Source: JAEXNA01 sp037189585 (GTDB lineage Bacteria > Vulcanimicrobiota > Xenobia > Xenobiales > JADMJV01). Taken from it: DNA of 64,000 bases. The stretch covers positions 68,284-132,283 of the forward strand of contig JBBCJA010000046.1 in assembly GCA_037189585.1 (NCBI GenBank). The letters are read 5' to 3'. Below, one piece after another: positions 33,706 to 40,608 of this stretch. The stretch's first letter is position 1, and every line of letters starts with the position of its first letter. A model generated the notes under the pieces. That model was given only the letters and a program-made list of their open reading frames with translations. It ran no database searches and was not told the origin of the DNA. Made by a program: the position numbers and the translations under genes.

Positions 33706-35051
33706 GAGCTAGGGAGGCCGTCGACCAGTGCTTCCATAGGTTGGCGGTTGTAGTGAGGGCTCTCCTGGATGATTCCGCCTTTGACCTGCTCCCACAGGTC
33801 GAACAGGCGGTCAAACCAGTATCCGAAGCGCTCGCGGGGCAGCGGCGACATCAGGGTGTAACTGGCAAGATCAAAGTAGCGAAGATCGATATCGAGGAGG
33901 CGCCAGTCGATGTTGTTCTCGTCCACCAGCCCGCGCGCCTGAGCGTCGGCCCACACCGCGGTTCCGGGATAGGCGATCAAAGGACCGAAGGTGAACGACA
34001 TCAGTTTTCCGTTTCGCGTGTTGTGGTCGATGAAGTTGAAGGTTTTTTGGATGTCCTCTTCATCTTCCATCGGAGCCCCGATGATGAACGAACCGATCGA
34101 ATGGATGCCATGCTCGAAAAGCATGTCGATGGCCGCTTGATTGCGCGCCGCCGTGGTGCTCTCTTTTTTGAGATAAGAGAGCACGCGATCCGAGCCCGAC
34201 TCCAGTCCCAGGTGGCAGTACATCACCCCGACTTCCTTGAGCAGACCACACATCTTCTCGGTCACGAGGTCGGCCCGTATGGTGGCGGTCAGCTCCATCG
34301 GTCTCTTGAGTTCGGTTTTGGAAAGCTCGGCGATCTCGGCCAGCCGCTTGATGTTCACCGCGAAGAGGTCGTCCATGAAAAGATGGAACTGCGCGTCGAA
34401 GGTGTCGATGAGCATGTTCAGCTCGTCGATCACGTACTGGGCCGAATGCATGCGATAGGATTCCCAGAACTCCGCAGTGGAGCAGAAGCGGCAGCGGTAA
34501 GGACAGCCGCGCGAGGAGAAGGACCAGAGAGGCATGTACTCGATTCCCGTCCAGTCTCGCTTGGGGAAAGGGATCTGGTCGAGCGGCCTCAAGAAAGGCC
34601 GTGCTTTCGTAATCGCGGGGCCGTCAGAGCCGTGATAGACCAGGCCGGCGACTTCGGCGAGTTCCGCGGGGTCTAATCGCTTTCGCTGTCCCACCAGTTT
34701 CGCCAGGTCGAGAAAGGTCGCTTCCCCTTCGCTCAAAACTCCGGCCGAGAAGACCTCGGGTAGACTCCTCGGCATCCCGGTGATGTGAGGGCCACCGAGA
34801 ACCACGGGAATGTCTCGGTGCTTGCGGAGCTCTCGAGCCATCTCGGTAGCGTGGGGAAAGTTCGGAGTGACGGCGGAGATGCCCACAAAATCCGGTTCCC
34901 AGGAGAGAGCCTCCTCCAGGTTCTCGATAACCCTCGTCTCGCAGTCCGGCATGAACTTCTCGAGATAGGCTCCCACATAGGCGATGCCCATCGGCATAAA
35001 CACACGTTCGGCACGCGATGGATCGCACGCCTCCAAAAGGGCTACTCGCAT
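33702..35051 (-). CDS. B12-binding-domain radical SAM enzyme
   Basis: From ATG 35051 this is a 449-residue protein. The cobalamin-binding-type domain spans residues 1-140 (FVGISAVTPNFPHATEMA and IPVVLGGPHITGMP). The radical SAM centre is Cys183, Cys187 and Cys190 (RGCPYRCRFCS). Later segments (YCHLGLESGSDRVL and GSFIIGAPMEDEEDI) match the BchE/HpnP class. The usual B12 motif DxHxxG is absent, so cobalamin use is uncertain. Such enzymes methylate or rearrange lipids, pigments or antibiotics. The substrate is unknown. Confidence 0.88.
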   Translation of the reverse strand: MRVALLEACDPSRAERVFMPMGIAYVGAYLEKFMPDCETRVIENLEEALSWEPDFVGISAVTPNFPHATEMARELRKHRDIPVVLGGPHITGMPRSLPEVFSAGVLSEGEATFLDLAKLVGQRKRLDPAELAEVAGLVYHGSDGPAITKARPFLRPLDQIPFPKRDWTGIEYMPLWSFSSRGCPYRCRFCSTAEFWESYRMHSAQYVIDELNMLIDTFDAQFHLFMDDLFAVNIKRLAEIAELSKTELKRPMELTATIRADLVTEKMCGLLKEVGVMYCHLGLESGSDRVLSYLKKESTTAARNQAAIDMLFEHGIHSIGSFIIGAPMEDEEDIQKTFNFIDHNTRNGKLMSFTFGPLIAYPGTAVWADAQARGLVDENNIDWRLLDIDLRYFDLASYTLMSPLPRERFGYWFDRLFDLWEQVKGGIIQESPHYNRQPMEALVDGLPSS

Positions 35052-35153
35052 CGTTCTATCAGTTTCTCGTCTGGACAGACGTTCGTCAAGGGGAACATGG
35101 CTGGAAGGCCGTCGCCTGGCCGAAGGGGGAAGCCGTTGAGGGCGGAATCCTCG

Positions 35154-35762
35154 ATGATGCTGTTCCGTGTGATAACTTTGGCCGGCCTGATCTGCTGTCT
35201 TAGCCTCCCGCTCCTCGCCGAGCGGATTTTGGAGGAGGACGTGCCCAAAGGAGCGGTTCATTTGCTCCCCGTGAATACTCTGAACCAAGCTTTTTTTCGA
35301 ATCCCCGGCTCATCGCTGGCTATGCTCGCGGCGAGGGCCGGATTGGATGGGAGCCAGATAAGTCTCTTAAGAGTCGACGAGAACGGAGCTTTTGCTCGCC
35401 TATCGCAGCACGCTTGCAAGCTAGACTGGGCGAGCGGGGGCAGCCTTGAGTTGCTCCTTCTTGGCGAAGCTCCAGAAGAGGGATTCATGGTGGCGAAGGA
35501 AGGAAGCACTATCGGCATTCTGGTCTATCTCCCGACGGAGAAGTCCCCTCTGAAAGAATTCATGTTCTGGGCCGGTTCCGGAGCCAGCTCATGGTCCGTA
35601 CCGACATACTCCTTGCGACGTGCTGATGACCGTATCGTCATCTGTGACTCGATGGACTCCATGGGAGAGGAGCTTCCGGATGGTTCGCATCGGACTGAAT
35701 TCTCACTCGGAGCGGCGGTCTATTTCTGGAACGGTCGGGAGTTTGAGCTGGTGAAGCACTAG
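35154..35762 (+). CDS. Exported hypothetical protein
   Basis: From ATG 35154 (or 35157) this is a 202-residue protein with a strong signal peptide (MMLFRVITLAGLICCLSLPL, then LAER). The mature part is about 180 residues, beta-rich, with two central cysteines at most and no recognised motif. It is divergent from the radical SAM gene. Probably periplasmic; function unknown. Confidence 0.65.
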   Translation: MMLFRVITLAGLICCLSLPLLAERILEEDVPKGAVHLLPVNTLNQAFFRIPGSSLAMLAARAGLDGSQISLLRVDENGAFARLSQHACKLDWASGGSLELLLLGEAPEEGFMVAKEGSTIGILVYLPTEKSPLKEFMFWAGSGASSWSVPTYSLRRADDRIVICDSMDSMGEELPDGSHRTEFSLGAAVYFWNGREFELVKH

Positions 35763-35834
35763 CTTGTAAGCTACTGGTATTCTCCGTGAGCTTCGCGAAT
35801 CGTTGGGTCACCGACTCTGGCTGAAGGATGTCCC

Positions 35835-36047
35835 GTGGTCTGGCTGGGTGAGTCGCTTGTGTCCCGCGCGGGGCTTCGTAGGGCTTTTGAGATTTCGCAA
35901 GTAGGGCTCGACATGAAATTCGAGCAAATAGCTCGCGAGCATCCTAATGCTTCTCCTCTGGAGCGAGAGCGGCTCTATATGGATTGGCTATTACATCGCC
36001 CCGAAGCGACCTGGGGAGACTCTCCGGGTCGTGTTCGACTTCCGTGA
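35835..36047 (+). CDS. Small helical partner protein, second copy (module remnant)
   Basis: This 70-residue frame from GTG 35835 contains AGLRRAFEISQVGLDMKFEQ and ERLYMDWLLHRPEA, aligning with the partner proteins at 31944 and 48175. Its stop overlaps a GTG by 4 nt, as in the other copies. Because the downstream nucleotidyltransferase is largely deleted, this gene may no longer be functional even though its own frame is open. Confidence 0.5.
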   Translation: MVWLGESLVSRAGLRRAFEISQVGLDMKFEQIAREHPNASPLERERLYMDWLLHRPEATWGDSPGRVRLP

Positions 36048-36291
36048 CACCGTTAGAGCAGGCCGTCGCGGAGGCGGCTGAGCTTTTGACCCACCTTGGG
36101 GTCCAATATTCTCTGGTCGCGATGGTCGAACAAGATGCCGTAAAAGGTACTATCTTGTGATGGTGAACGCCGTCCACAAGACGGGCTCGACCTGAAGCGA
36201 CTCTTTGAGAAGACCAGCCCTGACCAGATACAGCTCGCACGAGCATCTCTTCACTGATCACAGAGCGAGGTTATCACAGAGACCAGATGAC
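36044..36291 (+). pseudogene. Deleted nucleotidyltransferase remnant (third copy)
   Basis: From GTG 36044 the frame encodes TPLEQAVAEAAELLTHLGVQ, then YSLVAMVEQD, and stops. YSLVA corresponds to WALVGG of the intact enzyme and the catalytic core is missing. Further on, RRPQDGLDLKRLFEKTSPDQ and, after a frameshift, RGYHRD match the C-terminal end of the intact copy (RPQDRLDLAALL, RGCHRG) and of the 48-kb copy. An internal deletion plus a frameshift explains the pattern. Confidence 0.6.
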
Positions 36292-36534
36292 CAGGCTGCC
36301 GGCTATATGGTTACGTCTTTTAAGCGGGATTTGTCCGATAGGCGCTCCCAGCTGTGTCCTCAATTCGGTCGCCAGTAACATCACGCCAGGCGATCATCGA
36401 AGGCTTTGCGGAAGCTTCCAAGTCTCTCAGCGATATTGTTACATTTCGTTAATAACTCGGCCAACGGTTTTACGGACGGCTTCAGATTTTATGGCATTTT
36501 ATGTTTCATAGCTCAACTCGCTGGAGGGAACAAA

Positions 36535-36855
36535 ATGAATAAGCTCGGACTATATAGCAACACTGCCAGGTCGGTGAACCACCTGCGGAACCTAGCCTCG
36601 AACAACCCAACGAATAATGCTCCGACTTCCCCCGAAAACTCTTCATCCGTGGACGGAGTCGAGTTATCGTTGGAGGCCGAACAGCTGTTGGAAGGGTGCA
36701 CACCTCGCCCTCCCGTGTTAGGGATTCCGAGTCCGAATTCTGGTCCCCGCCCTCCCGTGTTGGGGATTCCGAGTCCGAATTCCGGTCCCCGTCCTCCCGT
36801 GGTCGATAGTGCGTCTGTTCAGCCTTCACCCACATCCCCTACGGCCACTTACTAG
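36535..36855 (+). CDS. Candidate precursor peptide with proline-rich tandem repeats
   Basis: This 106-residue peptide starts at ATG 36535, seven bases after a GGAGGG ribosome site. Residues 1-54 form a polar, Asn/Ser-rich leader ending in an amphipathic helix (VELSLEAEQLLEG). Residues 58-71 and 72-85 are identical 14-residue repeats starting RPPVLGIPSPNS, and a third partial repeat (RPPVV) starts at 86. One Cys (55) precedes the repeats. The tail is Ser/Thr/Pro-rich. A leader plus repeated core next to a hydroxylase gene fits a RiPP precursor. Alternatives are a proline-rich antimicrobial peptide or a structural linker protein. No transporter or protease is nearby. Confidence 0.6.
   Translation: MNKLGLYSNTARSVNHLRNLASNNPTNNAPTSPENSSSVDGVELSLEAEQLLEGCTPRPPVLGIPSPNSGPRPPVLGIPSPNSGPRPPVVDSASVQPSPTSPTATY
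36706..36804 (+). repeat. 42-bp tandem repeats encoding the core of the peptide
   Basis: Two 42-bp units (36706-36747 and 36748-36789) are followed by a partial third (36790-36804). The units differ at only two bases, TTA/TTG for Leu and TCT/TCC for Ser, both silent. The protein repeats are therefore identical although the DNA has begun to drift. Confidence 0.9.
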
Positions 36856-36859
36856 TCCA

Positions 36860-36896
36860 TTGACCGCTCTCCCCAGCCCCAGGGGAGAGCGGTCAA
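36860..36896. terminator. 15-bp perfect stem-loop between peptide and hydroxylase genes
   Basis: TTGACCGCTCTCCCC pairs perfectly with GGGGAGAGCGGTCAA around a 7-nt loop (AGCCCCA). It begins four bases after the peptide stop codon and ends 27 bp before the hydroxylase start. No T-run follows, so it may act as an attenuator or RNA stabiliser that raises peptide message over enzyme message, rather than as a full terminator. Confidence 0.7.
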
Positions 36897-36923
36897 AGGA
36901 CAGAATAGATTTGAGGAGCGATC

Positions 36924-37937
36924 ATGCAGCAGAAGCAATTCCCAGACCTTTCACCTGAAATTGAGCAATGGATATCTCACGCCTTACTGGTCGGTTACTC
37001 TGATGAAGACATTCTGGCCGGTTTTGATTCTTCTTGGCATGCTGAGGCTCGCCGGTTTCTGGAATCCTGCCGCCAAAGTCCGCTCCTGACGGCAGGCCGG
37101 GATTTCGTGGGACAACTCAGTCAGGTTCGCTGGCTGTTAGAGCTCCAGAAATCTGTTCAAAAGCCCGTTTACTCCCACGGGGTGCCCCGAATCCAGGCAA
37201 GAGAGACAGAGCGATTTTTTACGGACTTTGTGGCAGCTAATCGCCCTGTGATCGTAGAAGGCTTGCTCGATGACTGGCCGGCCAAAGAGAGGTGGAACCA
37301 CGAGGCACTTGCAGAACGCCTGGGTCACCATGAAGTTGAGTACAGCCATTTCGTGGTCAGAGATAACGCTTTTATATCGGAAAAGAGGCAGTCCACTTTT
37401 GGCGGGTTTCTGAACCTCGTGTTCGATGAACAGAACACCGATCTGATCTACTGGACGGCTTACAACCAGGAAGATACATCCGACCCCCTGGTTGAGAGTC
37501 TGTCCGAAGATATCAAGTTCCCGGAGGCGTATTGTCATCCGCGCCCCGAGTTGAGGAACTACATCTGGATAGGACCGGAGGGCACCAGAAGCGGGTTGCA
37601 CTTCGATCCGTGCAACGTTCTGTTCGCTCAAGTGATAGGTAAGAAAAAAATCTTACTCCTTCCGCCCCAGGATATTCCCAAAGTGTATCTTGAAAACGAC
37701 TTCTTTTCCCAAGTAGACGCCGAGAATCCGGATCTGGAAAGGTTTCCTCGTTTTGCCGAGTGTACTCCGATGGAGGTTGAGGTCGGGCCCGGTGAGACTC
37801 TGTTGATACCGGTCGGGTGGCTGCACCAGGTAACTTCACTCTCGATAAGCTTCTCCGTGTCTCTCACTTGTGTAAAGTTACCAGGCGGTGAAATCAACCA
37901 CTACGAGCCACCATCGCTCTTTCGAGGCATTCTCTAA
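36924..37937 (+). CDS. JmjC/cupin-8 type Fe(II)/2-oxoglutarate hydroxylase
   Basis: This 337-residue protein has a JmjC-like cupin in residues 90-320. Iron ligands are His226 and Asp228 (GLHFDPCN) and His301 (VGWLHQV), with Lys in VIGKKKILLLPPQD near the 2-oxoglutarate site. RPVIVEGLLDDWP marks the start of the fold. The first 85 residues are an extra helical domain that might bind a substrate leader. ATG 36924 follows a GAGGAG site. Family members hydroxylate Asn, Asp, Arg or Lys in proteins or RNA. The peptide encoded just upstream is the obvious candidate substrate. Confidence 0.88.
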   Translation: MQQKQFPDLSPEIEQWISHALLVGYSDEDILAGFDSSWHAEARRFLESCRQSPLLTAGRDFVGQLSQVRWLLELQKSVQKPVYSHGVPRIQARETERFFTDFVAANRPVIVEGLLDDWPAKERWNHEALAERLGHHEVEYSHFVVRDNAFISEKRQSTFGGFLNLVFDEQNTDLIYWTAYNQEDTSDPLVESLSEDIKFPEAYCHPRPELRNYIWIGPEGTRSGLHFDPCNVLFAQVIGKKKILLLPPQDIPKVYLENDFFSQVDAENPDLERFPRFAECTPMEVEVGPGETLLIPVGWLHQVTSLSISFSVSLTCVKLPGGEINHYEPPSLFRGIL

Positions 37938-38113
37938 GAGACGGGTTGGAACAATTCCCCGGTGGGAACGAGCATTTCGCGAAGGTGGCTGATAAAGTTG
38001 AAGTTCTCACCAGTTTCTTCTACTGATCGCGGTCGCTTCCCTCAAGTTGTTTTCGCTCATCCCGCCCGGAGACCGGCGCTATCTCAAGTTTGAGCTTAGG
38101 GTTTTATCCAACG

Positions 38114-38530
38114 TCAAGCTCGTCTCTCGCGACGTGGTAGGGGAGCCAAACCGGCCGCGATCAGTTGCTCGCGTAGGTCGCGCACTTCCGCCCGGAGCTC
38201 CGTTAGCTCCTGAGATTCGTCCTTACCGGGGCCACAGAGCTGAGTTTCCAGAGCTGTTAGCTCCCGTCGGATGGAAGCCAGGATGTGAGTCGGCGATTTC
38301 GCTCGTGGTGGCGCATGGGAATCAAACAGAGCGCCCACAGAGACACCTAGAGCTTCGGCGACTTTAGGCAAGCGCTCCAGCATGGGAACCTTGTCGCCCC
38401 CTTCGTACGCTGCATAGGTTCGTTGGGAAATCCCAATGAGCTCCGCGACGACCTGCTGAGTAAGACCGGAGGCTTCCCTGGCAGCCTTCAGTCGGGTGGC
38501 GAACACACTATGACCCGTGGGGTCATCCAT
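38114..38530 (-). CDS. XRE-family transcriptional regulator
   Basis: From ATG 38530 this is a 138-residue protein. The helix-turn-helix is in residues 9-65 (LKAAREASGLTQQVVAELIG and ISQRTYAAYEGG). A C-terminal coiled-coil-like part follows (ELTELRAEVRDLREQL). An upstream in-frame ATG at 38548 is possible; neither has a ribosome site. The gene is divergent from the GNAT gene and convergent with the hydroxylase. Two TGACCC-N3-GGGTC palindromes lie at its 5' end and upstream, suggesting autoregulation and control of the GNAT/oxidase genes. Confidence 0.87.
   Translation of the reverse strand: MDDPTGHSVFATRLKAAREASGLTQQVVAELIGISQRTYAAYEGGDKVPMLERLPKVAEALGVSVGALFDSHAPPRAKSPTHILASIRRELTALETQLCGPGKDESQELTELRAEVRDLREQLIAAGLAPLPRRERRA
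38511..38525. promoter_or_regulatory. Operator-like palindrome within the 5' end of the xre gene
   Basis: TGACCC-GTG-GGGTCA is a perfect 6-bp inverted repeat over codons 2-7 of the regulator gene. A near-identical copy lies 55 bp away (centre to centre) in the divergent intergenic region. Likely bound by the regulator itself; this is inference. Confidence 0.55.
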
Positions 38531-38565
38531 GTTTTTAGAGAATCGCATGAAGGCATTATTGACAA

Positions 38566-38580
38566 TGACCCTATGGGTCG
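38566..38580. promoter_or_regulatory. Operator-like palindrome in the xre-GNAT intergenic region
   Basis: TGACCC-TAT-GGGTCG repeats the half-sites of the palindrome at 38511 with one mismatch. Flanking ACAA and ATTGT extend the symmetry loosely. It sits between the divergent starts at 38530 and 38673, so one protein could control both promoters. Confidence 0.55.
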
Positions 38581-38672
38581 TTATTGTTATGATTCCAAGG
38601 GGCATTTGTCAGGAATGAATCGACTGTAGTTTGTGTTCGTCAAGTACCGCCGGAGTGCTCGGGGAGGTTGGA

Positions 38673-39287
38673 GTGGAGTATACGATTCGGCTTGTGTCGA
38701 CGGATGAGGATCGCTTCGCGGTTTATCGCTTTCGCTATGAAATTTACGTTAAAGAGATGGGTCGAAAGCAGGTCTACGCCGACCATGATCGACGCCTAGT
38801 AGAGGACCCCCTGGATTGGGCGACGAGCCGACTCTTTGTTGCCAGAGAAGCGAAGACGAATGCGATCATCGGCACGGTTCGGACGAACTATTTGCGAGAC
38901 GGTTCTGTAGGAGGATATGAGGCGCACTACCGTCTGCCTGAGAGCCCAAATCTTCGGTCTTCGATATCTATGACGACCCGGCTTATGATAGAGCCACGAT
39001 ATCGCCGTACGAGGTTGGCCATCGCTTTGGCGGAAGCGACCTATGCCCAGGCACTTCAAGATGGTATTCGGGAAGACTTCATCGACTGCAACTCACATTT
39101 GCTCTCGTTCTTTGACCGGTTAGGCTATCGCTTTTCCCATTCGGTGGAACATCCTGAGTACGGCATGGTCGATGTGATGAACCTGCAATTCCATGACCGG
39201 TCTCATTTCGAGGCAAAAAGAAGTCCCTTTCTAGCAATCCTGGACAGGTCTCTCTCCGATGCTTCCGGCTTCGGTTTGGCGTCCTAA
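38673..39287 (+). CDS. GNAT acyltransferase of the N-acyl-amino-acid/homoserine-lactone synthase type
   Basis: This 204-residue protein from GTG 38673 (GGGGAGG six bases upstream) begins MEYTIRLVSTDEDRFAVYRF. It has RYEIYVKEMGRKQVYADHD, typical of autoinducer-synthase-fold acyltransferases, then RLFVAREAKTNAIIGTVRTN and RLMIEPRYRRTRLAIALAEA, where acyl-CoA or acyl-ACP binds. FeeM-type relatives attach fatty acyl groups to amino acids. In a peptide-modification setting it could acylate the product; a free signalling lipid is the alternative. The diiron oxidase gene follows 98 bp later on the same strand. Confidence 0.8.
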   Translation: MEYTIRLVSTDEDRFAVYRFRYEIYVKEMGRKQVYADHDRRLVEDPLDWATSRLFVAREAKTNAIIGTVRTNYLRDGSVGGYEAHYRLPESPNLRSSISMTTRLMIEPRYRRTRLAIALAEATYAQALQDGIREDFIDCNSHLLSFFDRLGYRFSHSVEHPEYGMVDVMNLQFHDRSHFEAKRSPFLAILDRSLSDASGFGLAS

Positions 39288-39314
39288 GGCGAAGATTGGC
39301 GAAGGGGGCCTGAC

Positions 39315-39362
39315 ATGCAGGGAAACGCATTGGAGATATTGTTCAAGGACCGCTTAATCTAA
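39315..39362 (+). CDS. Possible 15-residue leader peptide
   Basis: ATG 39315 opens a frame for MQGNALEILFKDRLI and is preceded by GAAGGGGG six bases upstream, a strong ribosome site for such a short frame. It ends 23 bp before the diiron oxidase start, so it may be a regulatory leader or a tiny peptide product. Chance is also possible. Confidence 0.3.
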   Translation: MQGNALEILFKDRLI

Positions 39363-39385
39363 ATCTAATTAAAGAAGGAAGTACT

Positions 39386-40099
39386 ATGTCGCAAAACACC
39401 ATCGCTCCGCCCAAATCGATCAGTATCGAGCTGGAGAGTCATCTCGAATCCTTGATTCATGACATTGAGAAATCGGCGTGCTACAGAGCTGTTATGGCCG
39501 ACGATTCGGACCCTAAGCTTGTTACCTCTATCCTCAAGAATATCTACCTTGCGATCTCCTGGTATCAACCCCACGTGACCGAAGCTACGTTTACTGCGGT
39601 TGGTCGGATGCCCAAGAGCTCCGAGCAGATGATCAAAAGCATGATCCTCCAGCAAGTTGAGGAGGTTGAGCACGCCGATATGGCTCTAAGAGACTTTTCT
39701 CGCTTAGGTGGTGATCTCTCCGTTGCCGAGAAGCCAGCAAGCCCGGCCTGTATGGCGGTCGCCGCGATGTGCCGGTTTCTTGGGGAGCATTGTCATCCCG
39801 CAAGCTATCTGGGTTTTATGTACATCTTCGAGGCTTTGACGCCAGTCATGGCATCCCGAGTGCAAGCTGTGATGACCCGACTGAACTACGACGCCAGTGC
39901 CCGTGAGTTCGTCGATTTTCATGCGGAGGAAGACATTCGGCACACCGACATGGTTGTCGGCATGATTGAAGACATCAATGCGATCGCTCCTGAAGCGGCT
40001 GGCCATGTTCTGCATGGATTTGATTCCTTTGCGCAGGTCTATCCGATTCCAGTTTGGGATGAAGCGCTGCTTCGCGCCTACGCTGAACTTAAGAGTTAA
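39386..40099 (+). CDS. Haem-oxygenase-like diiron oxidase (HDO)
   Basis: This 237-residue all-helical protein has the metal ligands expected for haem-oxygenase-like diiron oxidases: QQVEEVEHADMALRDF (Glu92/93, Glu95, His96) and DFHAEEDIRHTDMV (His179, Glu181/182, Asp183, His186). Members such as UndA, BesC and SznF cleave C-C bonds, desaturate or N-oxygenate small molecules and amino acids. ATG 39386 follows GAAGGAAG. The CDGSH protein starts immediately after its stop, a probable electron-transfer partner. The true substrate may be an acyl-amino acid or the peptide encoded upstream. Confidence 0.82.
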   Translation: MSQNTIAPPKSISIELESHLESLIHDIEKSACYRAVMADDSDPKLVTSILKNIYLAISWYQPHVTEATFTAVGRMPKSSEQMIKSMILQQVEEVEHADMALRDFSRLGGDLSVAEKPASPACMAVAAMCRFLGEHCHPASYLGFMYIFEALTPVMASRVQAVMTRLNYDASAREFVDFHAEEDIRHTDMVVGMIEDINAIAPEAAGHVLHGFDSFAQVYPIPVWDEALLRAYAELKS

Positions 40100-40303
40100 G
40101 TGGCTCGACTCGTCAAGCACGATCAAAAGCAACCTATCGAGCTAAAGCCGCAAACGCGAAGCGTCTGGCTTTGCGCCTGCGGTTTGAGTCAAAACCTGCC
40201 GTTTTGCGACGGAAGTCATCGTTTAACACGGGATGAAGACAGCTCCGATCAGTCGTTGGTTGTCTACCACAACGGACGTGCTGTGGGGCGCTATGATGAG
40301 TAG
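40100..40303 (+). CDS. Small CDGSH iron-sulfur protein
   Basis: This 67-residue protein contains the full CDGSH signature in LCACGLSQNLPFCDGSHR: Cys25, Cys27, Cys36 and His40 bind a [2Fe-2S] cluster. GTG at 40100 directly follows the TAA of the oxidase, so the two are translationally linked. It probably supplies electrons to the diiron enzyme. The short C-terminus ends in VVYHNGRAVGRYDE. Confidence 0.9.
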   Translation: MARLVKHDQKQPIELKPQTRSVWLCACGLSQNLPFCDGSHRLTRDEDSSDQSLVVYHNGRAVGRYDE

Positions 40304-40406
40304 CCCTCCAATGAGGTGTGGCTTCGAACAGGGGGTAGGCGACTAGAAATCAAGCTCTTTGATGGAGGCACCTGGGAGTATAGGCGGAACGTGATACCAT
40401 GCCGTC

Positions 40407-40580
40407 ATGAAAGTTGATAAGATCAGCATTTCGTTGGATGCTAACCTGGGTGACGATGTTCGAAATTCTGCCCGAAAGGCGGGGATTGGCTTGTCCACCT
40501 GGTTTGCGGAAGCCGCCGTCGCGAAGTTGCGAGCTGAAGCGTTGACCGGTGAAGAAGAGTTGGGTTTATCGTCGAAGTGA
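40407..40580 (+). CDS. Ribbon-helix-helix-like small protein
   Basis: This 57-residue protein begins MKVDKISISLDANLGDDVRN and continues SARKAGIGLSTWFAEAAVAK, the strand-helix-helix pattern of ParD/VapB-type regulators. An acidic tail follows (LTGEEELGL). No toxin follows; the next gene is a GyrB-like ATPase that starts 28 bp later. It may be an orphan antitoxin or a regulator of that gene. Confidence 0.65.
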   Translation: MKVDKISISLDANLGDDVRNSARKAGIGLSTWFAEAAVAKLRAEALTGEEELGLSSK

Positions 40581-40608
40581 GCGAGTTCGTTCTCGAGTTT
40601 GGTGTGAG

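Noticed and set aside
33741..34676. 311-codon plus-strand frame opposite the radical SAM gene
   Set aside because: Antisense shadow; the minus strand carries the CxxxCxxC and B12-type domains.
36706..36789. CRISPR or other repeat array
   Set aside because: Only two adjacent 42-bp units without spacers, inside an open frame and differing silently, so they are protein-coding repeats.
37962..37975. TTCCC-CGGT-GGGAA hairpin after the hydroxylase as a terminator
   Set aside because: Five-base-pair stem without T-run; could be chance.
38047..38113. Plus-strand frame starting FSLIPPGDRRYLKFELRVLS after the hydroxylase
   Set aside because: It looks protein-like for about 25 residues but has only a TTG start, no ribosome site, and runs into the antisense of the xre gene; possibly a decayed fragment.
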